Below are positions 1-9,579 of a stretch of 38,828 nt of DNA, in pieces. The stretch's first letter is position 1. Every line of letters begins with the position of its first letter. The notes under the pieces are model-generated. The model did no database searches, was not told the DNA's origin, and saw nothing but the letters and a program-made list of their open reading frames with translations. The stretch is from Acinetobacter sp. P8-3-8 (GTDB lineage Bacteria > Pseudomonadota > Gammaproteobacteria > Pseudomonadales > Moraxellaceae): positions 1-38,828 of the forward strand of contig NZ_AFIE01000034.1 in the NCBI RefSeq assembly GCF_000214135.1. Reading direction: 5' to 3'. Both the position numbers and the translations under genes were made by a program.

Positions 1-235
1 AGTGATAAATAAGACGCAATAAACATTTAACAACTTAACCCTCTAAGCTAAGTTCGTTTGCTGTATCGCGTCGGGATGCTGGCTATTCTATACAGTTTCA
101 GAATCAACACAACCCCTAATTCAACAAAAACATTCCGGTTGTATATTTTTTATACCAAAACATTAAAAAGATATACTTTTCACTTATTTTTTAATCATTT
201 TCAGTAAAAATTAGCTTTTATTCACATTCCTTAGC
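1..235. other. Non-coding left edge, possible leader or 3' region
   Basis: I see no convincing gene here. The stretch starts moderately GC-rich (about 40-100) and becomes very AT-rich before the stop codon of the first gene. At 61-95 a 6-bp inverted repeat (CTGTAT / ATACAG) encloses a GC-richer 23-nt core, so it may be a structured RNA leader or UTR of a gene beyond the left edge. That is inference only, and no known RNA family was recognised. Confidence 0.3.
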
Positions 236-1270
236 CTATTCAAAATATTCTCCAGAAGATTGTGCATGTAAAAAAGCTGGAATCAACCCCGTAAGTGCTG
301 CACGAATATCTGCTCTTTCATTAATAAGCTGATGAGAACCCTCTTCCAATATCAGCAGAGTTTGCAATCTAAATTGTCTACGCACAAATTCAATATTGTA
401 TTTCCAATCGACAGTTTGGTCTTGTGCACCTTGTGCTAACCAAACAGGAATACGACATTTCGGATAGGCTTCCATGTCTTGCATCCATTTTGACATCGCT
501 AAAATCCAGTCCATCCCCATCATTTTAGGTTGCAGTGGATCTTTAAGTCGCACAAATCGGAGAAATTCAGGATTATGATTGTTTCTTTTAAAATGTCGTG
601 GCACTTCTCTTTTTATTCTACGAATAATGCCTAAACCTATTGAGTTATGCCACCATGCTGTTTTTGCAGGACGAACCAAAGGAGATAATAAAAGTACTCT
701 TCCTACAATTGGGTTTTCACGTTTTTGAGCATACTCAAGTAAATGATGCATCCAAATCGCACCACCTGTGCTTTGTCCTACACCTAGCCACGGCTTAGGA
801 AGCTGTTCAGCATTTTTAACATACTGATAAATTGCATGAAGAACTTGTTGGTAATGATCAAAGTTTTTAATATTGGCTGGCGAACCATCACTCAATCCAT
901 GTCCTGGTAAATCATAGGTAATGACACTAAAACCTTGTTCTAATATTTCTTTGATAATCGGTTGATAAATTCCGCTATGCTCTAAATAGCCATGCAATAA
1001 ACAAACCGTACCTTTCAGTTTATCTATTTTCGGTTTAAAAACTTGAACATGTAATTTAAATAATGACATTTCTACAAAACCTTGCCATTGCTCGCAATCA
1101 AGCTGATCAAAACCATAGAGCCGTTGATATGCTTTTATTTCTTTATTTGGCACATAATCACGATTTAAATTGAGTGCTTCCAGTAGTTGAGGCGTGGTAT
1201 CTCGACTTGGTACAGGTAAATCAAGTTGTTTTAAAATTGTAGGATTTAAAAAAGGAATATCTGTCATCAT
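236..1270 (-). CDS. Alpha/beta hydrolase (serine aminopeptidase S33 / lysophospholipase-like)
   Basis: This 344-aa protein has the alpha/beta hydrolase fold of the Hydrolase_4 / S33 family. The oxyanion strand ends in LLHGYLEHSG (about residue 90). The nucleophile elbow is GQSTG with Ser167, the acid is probably Asp284 (QGAQDQTVDW) and the base His313 (EGSHQL). A basic, Trp-rich stretch at about 205-235 sits where these enzymes carry a lid. There is no signal peptide, so it is probably cytosolic and acts on a lipid or ester; the substrate cannot be read from sequence. It is the last gene of the minus-strand operon. Its ATG overlaps the stop of the upstream DUF218 gene in an ATGA arrangement, and a GAGG ribosome site precedes it, which implies translational coupling. 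Confidence 0.85.
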   Translation of the reverse strand: MMTDIPFLNPTILKQLDLPVPSRDTTPQLLEALNLNRDYVPNKEIKAYQRLYGFDQLDCEQWQGFVEMSLFKLHVQVFKPKIDKLKGTVCLLHGYLEHSGIYQPIIKEILEQGFSVITYDLPGHGLSDGSPANIKNFDHYQQVLHAIYQYVKNAEQLPKPWLGVGQSTGGAIWMHHLLEYAQKRENPIVGRVLLLSPLVRPAKTAWWHNSIGLGIIRRIKREVPRHFKRNNHNPEFLRFVRLKDPLQPKMMGMDWILAMSKWMQDMEAYPKCRIPVWLAQGAQDQTVDWKYNIEFVRRQFRLQTLLILEEGSHQLINERADIRAALTGLIPAFLHAQSSGEYFE

Positions 1271-2424
1271 GGCACCTCTCTACAGCCACTAGAACCAAAC
1301 AACATATCTCGAATTGTTGCTAAAGTTTCGTAGTTTGCTCTGCGACTATGATCATAATTTTGTTGGCTAGGTTGCCACGACGTTAATTGAGTTGGCATTG
1401 GTGCTTCAACAGGAATTGTTTCAATACCATTTAATGCAAATAATCTACGTGTTCTTGGCATATGGTAACGATCCGTAATTAACAATACCGTTGGCGCACC
1501 ACCTTTTTTCTGTAATAGCAAAGAACTAAAACGTGTGTTTTCACAAGTATTCATGCTTCTATTTTCTAAGAGTTTTGCTTCCACACCACGCTCAGCTAAC
1601 CATTTCTGCATATAAGGTGCTTCTACGCCACTCAACACAATAGGTAAATTGACTTTCTTTTCTAGGTCAAGTGTTGTTTCCAAACGTAATTTTGTATATG
1701 GATTCACAATAATATCTTTTTGATTTTTGTCTAAAGTTAAGCCACCGCCCAGCACAACGATTGCATAAGGCTGGCTAATTGATTTATTTTTTTCAGCATT
1801 TTCGTTTTGCACAATAGCGATATCTTCTTGTACTTGCGATGCAACCAATTCACTGGCTGCATGTAATTCTGAATCAGGTTTAACTTCTTTTAGTTTATAT
1901 GTTGTGAGGAAAATAAGATATTCATCCATTAAGGCTTTATTATCTTCACTATTCAGATCCAATAATGCTTTAACGGCTTCAGTAGATTGATCGGCACTCA
2001 CCTCTGAGGTAGCTTGTTCTGCAACCAATGGAATCATTGGTTTTTCTTCCGCATCTTGTTCTTCTTGTTGTTCTTTTAAAATTTTTTCCTGTAATGCTTT
2101 ATAACGTAACCCTAGTGTAGTCATCCCCTCAGTATTTTTACTGTTAATTTCTTGTTCCATGAGTTTGAGATAAGCTTGACGTGCAATCCATAAGTCAGAA
2201 CCAGGCTCTAAGTTCTCAGACTCAGATAAAGCAGCATTTTGTTGACTTTTGGCCGCAACTTGATTCACTTCGACAGGTACAAAAGTGTTGAGCAGCTTAA
2301 CCATCATATTCGAATAAAAAGGCGTGTACCAAAAAACCATTAAACAGCCGAAAAATACAAATAATATTGCAATTATTCGTACCAGTCTGACCATCCAATG
2401 CAGTTTCACCATAAATTTACTCAC
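1267..2424 (-). CDS. DUF218 / YdcF-like (ElyC/SanA-related) membrane-anchored protein
   Basis: The 385-aa protein has one N-terminal membrane segment (about residues 13-33), then a long hydrophilic, Glu/Gln-rich region (50-210) that looks helical, then a DUF218 domain at about 219-345. The domain shows its usual marks: strand YAIVVLGGG, KLRLETTLDL, the NTCEN motif, and TDRYHMPRTRRLF. Characterised relatives (E. coli ElyC, SanA, YdcF) act in envelope or peptidoglycan-precursor homeostasis, and lying directly after murB fits that. The start used is GTG at 2424, touching the murB stop. An in-frame ATG at 2412 (MVKLHW) is an alternative start. The long spacer between membrane anchor and domain is larger than in the E. 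coli proteins. Confidence 0.8.
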   Translation of the reverse strand: MSKFMVKLHWMVRLVRIIAILFVFFGCLMVFWYTPFYSNMMVKLLNTFVPVEVNQVAAKSQQNAALSESENLEPGSDLWIARQAYLKLMEQEINSKNTEGMTTLGLRYKALQEKILKEQQEEQDAEEKPMIPLVAEQATSEVSADQSTEAVKALLDLNSEDNKALMDEYLIFLTTYKLKEVKPDSELHAASELVASQVQEDIAIVQNENAEKNKSISQPYAIVVLGGGLTLDKNQKDIIVNPYTKLRLETTLDLEKKVNLPIVLSGVEAPYMQKWLAERGVEAKLLENRSMNTCENTRFSSLLLQKKGGAPTVLLITDRYHMPRTRRLFALNGIETIPVEAPMPTQLTSWQPSQQNYDHSRRANYETLATIRDMLFGSSGCREVP

Positions 2425-3453
2425 TTAATGGTTTTGAATTAATCCGAACTCATTAAAAAGTACGGGCTCGGGTTCCAAATGCACACCAAATTTATCAAAA
2501 ACATCTTTTTGTACAGCCTGATATGTTGCTTTCACATCTGTTAAATTCGCATTGGCATAATTCACCAATACCAGTGCTTGCTTTTCAAACATACCGACTT
2601 GATTTAAGCGTTTACCCTTCCAACCTGATTGATCTATAAGCCAACCTGCGGCTATCTTAACCTGATTCCCTGTCTGAGGATAATGTGGAATATTTGGGAA
2701 TTTTGCAATCAATTGTGAAAATTCTGTTTGATTTATAATTGGATTTTTAAAAAAGCTGCCAACATTTGGATAATCTTTAGGGTCAGGTAGCTTGCTTTGT
2801 CGAATTTGAATCACTTGTTTCTGCAAGTTTTCAGCAGTGACCTCATCGCCCATTGCCGTTTTTAAATCACCATAATTCATTTTCAAATCTGGTGTTTTAA
2901 GCAACTTAAATACAACATGTGTAATTACATAACGATTTGGGTCATCTTTAAAAATACTATGACGATAGGCGAAATGACAATCTGTTGCCGAGATTGACTT
3001 CACTTGATTGAATTGACGATCAAATACTTCTACAGACTGAATAAATTCACCGGCTTCAACACCATAAGCACCGATATTTTGCACAGGTGATGCGCCAACT
3101 AACCCTGGAATTAATGCTAAATTCTGTAAACCATACAACTGCTGTTCAGTCGTCCACAATACAAAATCGTGCCAAACTTGTCCCGCACCGACTTTCAGTG
3201 TTTTGCTCTGATCATCTTCATTTAAAAACTCAATACCTTGAATATCCATTGCCACAACAAGCGCTTGAATATGTTCAGGCAGCATCATATTACTGCCACC
3301 TGAAAGTAACAGCACATTTAAATCATTATTTTGGGCGAATAATAAAGCGTCTTGAAGCGCCTGAATCGATTGAACTTTAATAAAATGTGAAGCAATTGAG
3401 TCCAAACTCAAAGTATTGAAAGGTTTTAGTTGAACCTGAGATTCAATATTCAT
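2425..3453 (-). CDS. murB: UDP-N-acetylenolpyruvoylglucosamine reductase MurB
   Basis: MurB reduces UDP-GlcNAc-enolpyruvate to UDP-MurNAc with NADPH and bound FAD, the second committed step of peptidoglycan synthesis in the cytoplasm. At 342 aa it has the length of the type I (E. coli-like) enzyme. Visible marks are the FAD-binding [11 protein letters not shown] (48-58), [20 protein letters not shown] (114-133), the catalytic Ser233 in NVGSFFKNP, and the C-terminal LEPEP carrying the catalytic Glu. It follows the phosphatase gene by 26 nt and its stop abuts the next start, so it is mid-operon. The ATG at 3453 gives the expected N-terminus. Confidence 0.97.
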   Translation of the reverse strand: MNIESQVQLKPFNTLSLDSIASHFIKVQSIQALQDALLFAQNNDLNVLLLSGGSNMMLPEHIQALVVAMDIQGIEFLNEDDQSKTLKVGAGQVWHDFVLWTTEQQLYGLQNLALIPGLVGASPVQNIGAYGVEAGEFIQSVEVFDRQFNQVKSISATDCHFAYRHSIFKDDPNRYVITHVVFKLLKTPDLKMNYGDLKTAMGDEVTAENLQKQVIQIRQSKLPDPKDYPNVGSFFKNPIINQTEFSQLIAKFPNIPHYPQTGNQVKIAAGWLIDQSGWKGKRLNQVGMFEKQALVLVNYANANLTDVKATYQAVQKDVFDKFGVHLEPEPVLFNEFGLIQNH

Positions 3454-3479
3454 AACTAACTTAAATTCCTAAAATGATT

Positions 3480-3995
3480 TCAATAATTTGTATTGGACTG
3501 TTGTTGGAACACATTGACCCAAGCTAAGCTACTCGACTCACATTGATCCAGCACTCGTTCAAAGCCATCGGCCTCACCATAATAAGGGTCTGGTAAGGCT
3601 TGCTGAGGGTATTGAGTATCATGCTCACTCATCAAAGCAATTTTAGCTTTAATACAATGTGGCTCATATTGATGCATCGCTTTTTTCATGAGCTGTTGAA
3701 TATCATCAAAATTTTGATGATCCATCGCTAATATTAAATCAAATTCTAAAAAGTCATTTATTGTTAATTGACGCGCACGTAATCGAGAAAGATCAAACCC
3801 TCTTTTTAGAGCATGTTTTTGACTACGTTCATCAGGCGCTTTATTGGGATGATAATTACTGGTTCCAGCAGAATCCACAAGGACATTGAGTCGGTTTTCG
3901 TCACAATAATGTCGTAAAACCACTTCCGCAGTTGGTGAACGACAAATATTCCCTAAGCACACACACAAAACCTTGTATGGCATTTTGGATGACAT
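3480..3995 (-). CDS. Low-molecular-weight protein tyrosine phosphatase
   Basis: The 171-aa protein has the LMW-PTP P-loop CLGNICRS near the N-terminus (nucleophile Cys13, Arg19) and the general-acid loop LPDPYYG (Asp136), so the active site is complete. It hydrolyses phosphotyrosine or small phosphate monoesters in the cytosol. It leads a four-gene operon with murB, the DUF218 gene and a hydrolase. This is not a wzb-wzc capsule cluster, and no tyrosine kinase is nearby. The start could be ATG 3995 or ATG 3983 (MPYKVL). I prefer 3995 because a GGGG tract sits at ribosome-binding distance. Confidence 0.9.
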   Translation of the reverse strand: MSSKMPYKVLCVCLGNICRSPTAEVVLRHYCDENRLNVLVDSAGTSNYHPNKAPDERSQKHALKRGFDLSRLRARQLTINDFLEFDLILAMDHQNFDDIQQLMKKAMHQYEPHCIKAKIALMSEHDTQYPQQALPDPYYGEADGFERVLDQCESSSLAWVNVFQQQSNTNY

Positions 3996-4115
3996 AACAA
4001 CCCCAAATGATCATTTCTTTTATAAAGGCTTATGTTAAGTTATTTAAGGTAGGAATCCTATAGAACGATAAAACAATAGTGTTTAATTTATGATGATAGA
4101 TTAAGGATAATACAT

Positions 4116-5273
4116 ATGAACCATTTTCAATTTCAAACAGTAGCCAATATCGTTTCAGGACTCGGATCAATTCAAGAGCTCAATAGCATCCTAGCGCAAA
4201 AAAATTATAAAAAAGCCTTAATTGTCACCGATTCAGGAATGATTCAACATTCCTTACACTTAGCTTTATTAAAAATACTTGAACAAATCAATCTAAATTA
4301 TGAAGTTTATTCTGATGTTCAGGCCGATCCAGCTGAACATATTGTTTTATCTGCATCTGAATTTGCCAAACAAAGGCATGTTGATGTTGTGATTGGCTTT
4401 GGTGGTGGTAGTTCTATGGATGTCGCCAAGCTGATTGCTATTTTAGCTCATCCAAATCAATCACAAAGCATTCAAGAAATGTACGGGGTAAATAATGTTA
4501 AAGGCCCACGTTTACCTTTAATTCTCATCCCAACTACAGCAGGTACTGGTTCAGAAGTTACCCCTATTTCCATCGTTACAACTGGTGAAACAACAAAGGC
4601 TGGTATTGTCTCACCTATTCTTTATGCCGATGTTGCTATTTTAGATGCAACATTTACCACTGGATTACCTGCACATATCACTGCTGCGACAGGGATCGAT
4701 GCCATGGTGCATGCCATTGAAGCCTATACCTCTAAAATTAAGAAAAATTTTTATGCAGATATGCTCGCAAAACAAGCATTAAAACTACTCAATAAAAACT
4801 TAAAATTGGTCTTACACGATGGTTCAAATTTAGAAGCACGTCAAAATATGCTGCTGGGTTCTATGCTTGCAGGTCAGGCTTTTGCCAATGCACCTGTTGG
4901 TGCAGTACATGCTTTGGCTTATCCTTTAGGCGGGCATTTTCATCTTTCGCATGGACATACCAATGCCTTGGTCTTACTCGAAGTATTAAAATTTAATGCT
5001 CCTGAAGCCAAACAACTCTATGCTGAATTAATGCAATGGCTTAACCCTTATAGCCAAGGCAGTACCGATGGTTTATGTGACTTATTTATTGATCATATGC
5101 AAAGTCATTTAGAGCAAAGTGGCTTAACACTAAAGCTCAGGGATTTAAAAGTACAAGAACATCAATTGGAAATGCTTGCAAATGATGCCATGCTACAAAC
5201 TCGCCTTTTGCAAAATAATCCTAAAGATTTGACGCATACCGATGCACTTCAAATTTACCGTGCAATTTATTAA
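4116..5273 (+). CDS. Iron-containing (group III) alcohol dehydrogenase
   Basis: This 385-aa protein is an NAD(P)-dependent Fe-ADH. It has the dinucleotide loop GFGGGSSMDVAK (94-105), the TTAGTGSE motif (140-147), and four metal ligands at Asp195, His199, His265 and His279, with the family's 14-residue spacing between the last two. It should interconvert an alcohol and an aldehyde or ketone in the cytosol; the substrate is not evident. An AAGGA ribosome site lies just before the ATG. It is divergent from the phosphatase-murB operon and monocistronic. It is only distantly similar to the second Fe-ADH at 16639, so the two are not a recent duplication. Confidence 0.88.
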   Translation: MNHFQFQTVANIVSGLGSIQELNSILAQKNYKKALIVTDSGMIQHSLHLALLKILEQINLNYEVYSDVQADPAEHIVLSASEFAKQRHVDVVIGFGGGSSMDVAKLIAILAHPNQSQSIQEMYGVNNVKGPRLPLILIPTTAGTGSEVTPISIVTTGETTKAGIVSPILYADVAILDATFTTGLPAHITAATGIDAMVHAIEAYTSKIKKNFYADMLAKQALKLLNKNLKLVLHDGSNLEARQNMLLGSMLAGQAFANAPVGAVHALAYPLGGHFHLSHGHTNALVLLEVLKFNAPEAKQLYAELMQWLNPYSQGSTDGLCDLFIDHMQSHLEQSGLTLKLRDLKVQEHQLEMLANDAMLQTRLLQNNPKDLTHTDALQIYRAIY

Positions 5274-5705
5274 CAGCCTTTTGTTCCTCATTTTTTGACG
5301 ACAAGGGTTTATATAAAATCTGAAATACCCATTGTCAAAAGCTTCTCAATGTATTGAGAATTGGATATTAACTTTATGAAAAATTATTAAGACTTGCATT
5401 AATTCTCAAATATTTAAACGCATAGCCATGTATTCACATGGTTATTTCTTATAAAGTGCATAAAAATAACTCACAAAATTCAATTTATGTTCTATTTTTT
5501 GAACAGTCAGTTTAGACAAAAAAACGCTTAAACAATAAATAAAATATTATATATTAATTATTTATAAAATTTAATTATATTTTTTATGACTAAACAGTAG
5601 CATTTTTTAATGCCATTTTCATTTAATTTTTAAAACAATTACTCTAGAATCGCTGCCGATCTTGATCGGGAAATCAAGACAGTCGACAGTATTGGAAATA
5701 ATTCT
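5274..5705. promoter_or_regulatory. AT-rich intergenic region upstream of the ompW-like gene
   Basis: This 432-bp gap holds no gene that I can support. An 18-nt perfect palindrome at 5343-5360 (TTCTCAAT-GT-ATTGAGAA) could be an operator or a weak hairpin. From about 5470 it is extremely AT-rich. Near the gene a short hairpin (CTTGAT / ATCAAG, about 5661-5678) lies in the presumed 5' UTR, and GGAAAT precedes the start at a workable spacing. Promoter assignment is inference. Confidence 0.4.
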
Positions 5706-6509
5706 ATGAACAAATTTACATTAGCAATCCTCCCTTTAGCAATAATGGGTTTAAATACAGCGACTCATGCCGCAACTTCTGACGGTAAAACATTTGCTGT
5801 ATCTGCAGGTTGGCTACATGTTATGCCTCAAAGCAATTCGCAAGGCGTAAATGGTAAAACTGGAAATAGCCCTTATCTTGGTGCTTTAGCGAATTTACAG
5901 TCAGCAAATCCAGATGCTGGTTTCGAAGTACAAGATTCTGATACTGCAGGCTTAATGCTTGATTATTTTGTAAATGACAACGTTTCATTAGAATTAACTT
6001 TGGGTGCACCACCTGAAATGGAACTTGCAGGTCAAGGTAATATTACTGTTCATGGCGTAAAAGTTATTGATTTAAGTAAATTTGATAAAGCAGCAACGAC
6101 TGATGCTTATACTCCTACCATCTCTGGTCGTTACCACTTTGGTGCAATCAGCAATAAAATCCGTCCATATGTAGGCGTAGGATTAATGTATGCACATTTC
6201 TCTAATGTAGAAACTGATCCTGCAATTAATACTGCGTTAAAAAATTCACCTCTTGGCCCATATAACCCAAGTTTAGGTAAAGTAAAAGTTGACGATGCAT
6301 TAGCGCCTGTTGCAATGCTTGGCGTTGACTACAGCATTACCAAAGACTGGTATGCTACGGCATCAGTATCTTATGCACACTTATCTACATCTGCTGAATT
6401 AAAAGTAAGTGGTATGACACCAGCGGGTAAAACCACGTTGATTTCAGGAAAAAGTGATATCGAAATTAAACCAATTGTGACTTATATCGGTATTGGTTAC
6501 CGCTTCTAA
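5706..6509 (+). CDS. OmpW-family outer membrane protein
   Basis: The 267-aa precursor has a classic signal peptide (MNKFTLAILPLAIMG... cut after THA, about residue 22). It then shows OmpW-type beta-strands: AVSAGWLHVMPQ, a strand containing SLELTLGAPPE, SGRYHFG, IRPYVGVGLMYAHF, and a C-terminal strand ending GIGYRF with the terminal Phe recognised by the BAM complex. OmpW proteins form narrow 8-stranded barrels that let small hydrophobic compounds cross the outer membrane. It is monocistronic and ends in a strong terminator. It is somewhat longer than E. coli OmpW because of extra loops. Confidence 0.85.
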   Translation: MNKFTLAILPLAIMGLNTATHAATSDGKTFAVSAGWLHVMPQSNSQGVNGKTGNSPYLGALANLQSANPDAGFEVQDSDTAGLMLDYFVNDNVSLELTLGAPPEMELAGQGNITVHGVKVIDLSKFDKAATTDAYTPTISGRYHFGAISNKIRPYVGVGLMYAHFSNVETDPAINTALKNSPLGPYNPSLGKVKVDDALAPVAMLGVDYSITKDWYATASVSYAHLSTSAELKVSGMTPAGKTTLISGKSDIEIKPIVTYIGIGYRF

Positions 6510-6531
6510 TCCTGTAAATAAAACACTTTCT

Positions 6532-6565
6532 AGCCCATTAAATCCTTTTGTTTAATGGGCTTTTT
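6532..6565 (+). terminator. Intrinsic terminator after the ompW-like gene
   Basis: An 11-bp perfect stem (AGCCCATTAAA at 6532-6542 with TTTAATGGGCT at 6551-6561) and 8-nt loop are followed directly by a T run. Confidence 0.9.
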
Positions 6566-6618
6566 CATATAGCATGACAATAATTAAACCTAAACAATAA
6601 ATTCTAGAAGCCTTGCAT

Positions 6619-7062
6619 ATGAAACCAGAAATCAAAAGCCGTGCTCAGTACAATTTTTTATTCCCCATTCAGACACGTTGGGCAGACAATGATATCTATG
6701 GGCATGTAAATAATGTGACTTATTATAGTTATTTTGATACCGCAGCCAATGCATTGCTCATTCAACATGCTGCTTTTGATATTCACAATTCACCGATTAT
6801 TGGCTTAGTTGTAAACTCATCATGTAATTTCCTAGAAGAGCTCACTTACCCAGAAATTATTGAGGTTGGTGTAGCCATCTCGAAAATTGGTAACTCATCT
6901 CTTACTTATGACCTTGCTATTTTCAAACAAGGTCAACAAAACGCTTCTGCACAGGGTCAATTCGTTCATGTCTTTGTAGAACGTGAAACGAAAAAAAGCA
7001 CCTCGATTCCTCAAGGAATGCGAGATGCTTTAGCGCCTTATTTAGCTCAATGTTTCACTTGA
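6619..7062 (+). CDS. Hotdog-fold acyl-CoA thioesterase (4HBT family)
   Basis: This 147-aa protein has the 4-hydroxybenzoyl-CoA thioesterase signature TRWADNDIYGHVNN with catalytic Asp23, followed by YYSYFDTA and the SSCNFLEEL strand. It hydrolyses acyl-CoA thioesters in the cytosol; chain specificity is unknown. I start it at ATG 6619, where AGAAG lies about 8 nt upstream. A TTG two codons earlier is in frame but less likely. It converges with dnaX, with only 14 nt between the stop codons. Confidence 0.85.
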   Translation: MKPEIKSRAQYNFLFPIQTRWADNDIYGHVNNVTYYSYFDTAANALLIQHAAFDIHNSPIIGLVVNSSCNFLEELTYPEIIEVGVAISKIGNSSLTYDLAIFKQGQQNASAQGQFVHVFVERETKKSTSIPQGMRDALAPYLAQCFT

Positions 7063-7076
7063 TTTAAGCTTTCCGA

Positions 7077-9338
7077 TTAAGACTTCAATTGAATATTTTG
7101 CAATTGACCATCAAAAGCTTCGACTAAACTTTTTACAATTGGCTCTTGATGTAACATTTCAGCCGCACGCTGAAATGCCTTCACCTTACGCTCATTTTGC
7201 ATCAAATAAGGTGTTGTAGACTCAACATCACCATATTCAACACTAAATACAGTATTAACCCATTGCTGCTTCATGGCTGCTTCGAGATCAAACTGCGCTT
7301 GTCCAAGTAATTTTTCATATTTTTTAGGAATATGAAAAATAGATTGAGCATTAATCTGTCCAGTCATTAAGCCATGCTGAGCAAGCTCTTGCACAGCAGG
7401 TGAAAGCATACTGTTTCTAAACCAGTATTCCCACTTATCAACTGTCCATTCCCCTTCTAAAATTTGGTTTTTTAGCGTTAAAATTTCTTGAGGGCTTTGT
7501 TGATGGTTTTGTTGGTGGTTCGCTGATACAAATTCATTTGCGACTTTATCAGCAGTTGCATTTTCAGAATTGTTTTCAATAGCTAATTCAAACTCATGAA
7601 CGTGTTCAATTGCTTGATTTGAAATTACTTGATTATGTTCTTGGCTATATTCTTGATTCTGCTTTTGATCCGTCTGCCCTGTGCTTTCAGGTGCTAAAAA
7701 GAATACATCCTGTTGCGTTGTCGCTTGTACAGTTTGCACTTCCTGAGCAGTTGTAGAAATTGTTTCACCACCAAATAAACTTAAACTTGGCTCTTCAATT
7801 GCTTGGGTAGATGAATGCTCAGTTTCAGCGTGTTGATTTGATAATGTTTTGTTCTGCTCAACAAGAGAAGTTTCAACAATATTTTCTTGAATACTTTCAG
7901 TTAAACCTTGAGTTTCAGGCAAATCTTGCACTTCATCATCTAAAAAATCATCACTATTGGGTTCATTATCAATAACATGATGCTCAGACAATTCATCCTC
8001 AATTTCTTCAAAAGCAGGATCAAAGCCTTGATTGATATTTTGAGTTGCATGAGACTGAGTAATATTTTCGATTACATTTACTGTATTTTCTTCTACTGTA
8101 GTTGTTGATTCTAGCTGTTCTGATTGAACAGTCGATTCTTCTTTCTCAATTGAAATTGTTGTCGTTTGAGTCTGAATATGGCGATCAACGTGAACTGTTT
8201 CAGCTTCTATTTGTCGTTGATTCGTTTGTTGTTGAACAATAATTTCATTGTTTTGTATCGGTCTAAATGCCAACAGACGCAATACGGTCATTTCAAAACC
8301 TTGCTCTTGCGTTACAGCCAATTGTAATTCGGCACGTCCTTTACAAGCGATTTGATAATACAATTGTAAATCTTGCGCAGAAACCAACTGTGAAAGTTGC
8401 ATGATTTTTTGGTTAATTTCAGCACTGTATTTTAAGCTCAACTCTGGCAAATATTGCAACATTGCCAATTCATGCAATGTTGAAATAAATTGATCTAAAA
8501 CCAAAGACACATCTAAAGCTTGTTGTCTAAATTGCAATAAAAGTTGACTGACTCGCTCACGCTGATTTTGATGAATTGCTAAAATCAAATCATAGATGAT
8601 CGTTCTGTCGATTAAACCCAACATTTCTTTGACATCTTGATGATGAATCGCACCTTGTCCGTAGGCAATTGCCTGATCGGTTAATGACAATGCATCACGT
8701 AATGAACCTTGTGCAGATTCAGCAATTTGCCAAATCGCATCTTGTTCAGCGTCAATATGTTCTTTATTTAAAATATCACCTAAATGATGGGTAATTTCAT
8801 CTACAGCCAAAGGACGCAAAGTAAACTGCAAACAGCGTGAAATGACAGTGATCGGTAATTTTTGAGGATCTGTCGTTGCAAATAAGAATTTGACGTGTTC
8901 TGGTGGCTCTTCCAATGTTTTAAGCAAAGCATTGAAAGAATGCGTAGAAAGCATATGCACTTCGTCAATTAGGTAAACTTTAAAACGTCCCTGAGTAGGC
9001 GCATAAGGTACGTTGTCTAACAACTCACGAGTATCTTCAACTTTGGTCCGTGATGCCGCATCAATTTCAATCAGGTCAATAAAACGACCTTCATTCACTG
9101 CTTTACAGGTTGCACAAACTTCACACGGCGTTGAAGTAATACCTGTTTCACAATTCAAGCATTTCGCTAAAATTCGGGCAATCGTGGTTTTACCCACACC
9201 ACGTGTCCCTGTAAAAAGGTAAGCATGATGCAAACGACCACGATCTAAAGCACTGGTCAGCGCACGTGATACGTGATTTTGTCCGACCAATTCATTAAAG
9301 TTGCGTGGGCGATATTTACGTGCAAGTACCTGATACAT
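7077..9338 (-). CDS. dnaX: DNA polymerase III subunit tau/gamma DnaX
   Basis: DnaX is the clamp-loader ATPase of the replicative polymerase. The AAA+ core occupies about residues 1-360, with Walker A GTRGVGKT (44-51), a zinc knuckle of four Cys (C63, C72, C75, C78), Walker B YLIDEVHML and sensor SRCLQF. Residues 380-630 are acidic, Gln/Glu/Thr-rich and probably disordered. The C-terminal 120 residues form a compact domain (WEYWFRNSMLSPAVQEL), as expected of the tau part that contacts polymerase. At 753 aa it is longer than E. coli tau (643), mainly through the linker. A good AGGAG precedes the ATG. I see no A-AAA-AAG slippery site that would give a separate gamma, though this was read by eye. 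Confidence 0.97.
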   Translation of the reverse strand: MYQVLARKYRPRNFNELVGQNHVSRALTSALDRGRLHHAYLFTGTRGVGKTTIARILAKCLNCETGITSTPCEVCATCKAVNEGRFIDLIEIDAASRTKVEDTRELLDNVPYAPTQGRFKVYLIDEVHMLSTHSFNALLKTLEEPPEHVKFLFATTDPQKLPITVISRCLQFTLRPLAVDEITHHLGDILNKEHIDAEQDAIWQIAESAQGSLRDALSLTDQAIAYGQGAIHHQDVKEMLGLIDRTIIYDLILAIHQNQRERVSQLLLQFRQQALDVSLVLDQFISTLHELAMLQYLPELSLKYSAEINQKIMQLSQLVSAQDLQLYYQIACKGRAELQLAVTQEQGFEMTVLRLLAFRPIQNNEIIVQQQTNQRQIEAETVHVDRHIQTQTTTISIEKEESTVQSEQLESTTTVEENTVNVIENITQSHATQNINQGFDPAFEEIEDELSEHHVIDNEPNSDDFLDDEVQDLPETQGLTESIQENIVETSLVEQNKTLSNQHAETEHSSTQAIEEPSLSLFGGETISTTAQEVQTVQATTQQDVFFLAPESTGQTDQKQNQEYSQEHNQVISNQAIEHVHEFELAIENNSENATADKVANEFVSANHQQNHQQSPQEILTLKNQILEGEWTVDKWEYWFRNSMLSPAVQELAQHGLMTGQINAQSIFHIPKKYEKLLGQAQFDLEAAMKQQWVNTVFSVEYGDVESTTPYLMQNERKVKAFQRAAEMLHQEPIVKSLVEAFDGQLQNIQLKS

Positions 9339-9579
9339 GAAAGCTCCTAGTTACAGGTCTTAGGATACTGTTTTTTATCACTAGAGTGAATTAAAAATGC
9401 TAAATCAATCATCATAAGTTGAAATAGAATTCAATAATGAGGGCTTGATGGTTGAAACCAAGCTTTTCATAAGATTAATCCATTGTTTTTGGTCATTTAT
9501 AGTTAAAAAATATTCAACATATCCTGTTGTATTCTCTATCGCTTGTCTTTACCATCAAGAAAAACTTTAGAAAAATCAA

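Noticed and set aside
3087-3380. Open frame on the plus strand inside murB
   Set aside because: It is antisense to a fully conserved murB with no ribosome site or recognisable content.
7077-9338. Programmed frameshift in dnaX producing gamma
   Set aside because: No A-AAA-AAG type heptamer was seen at the expected place on the coding strand; the only A6 run (near 8406) is in the wrong region and lacks the pattern.
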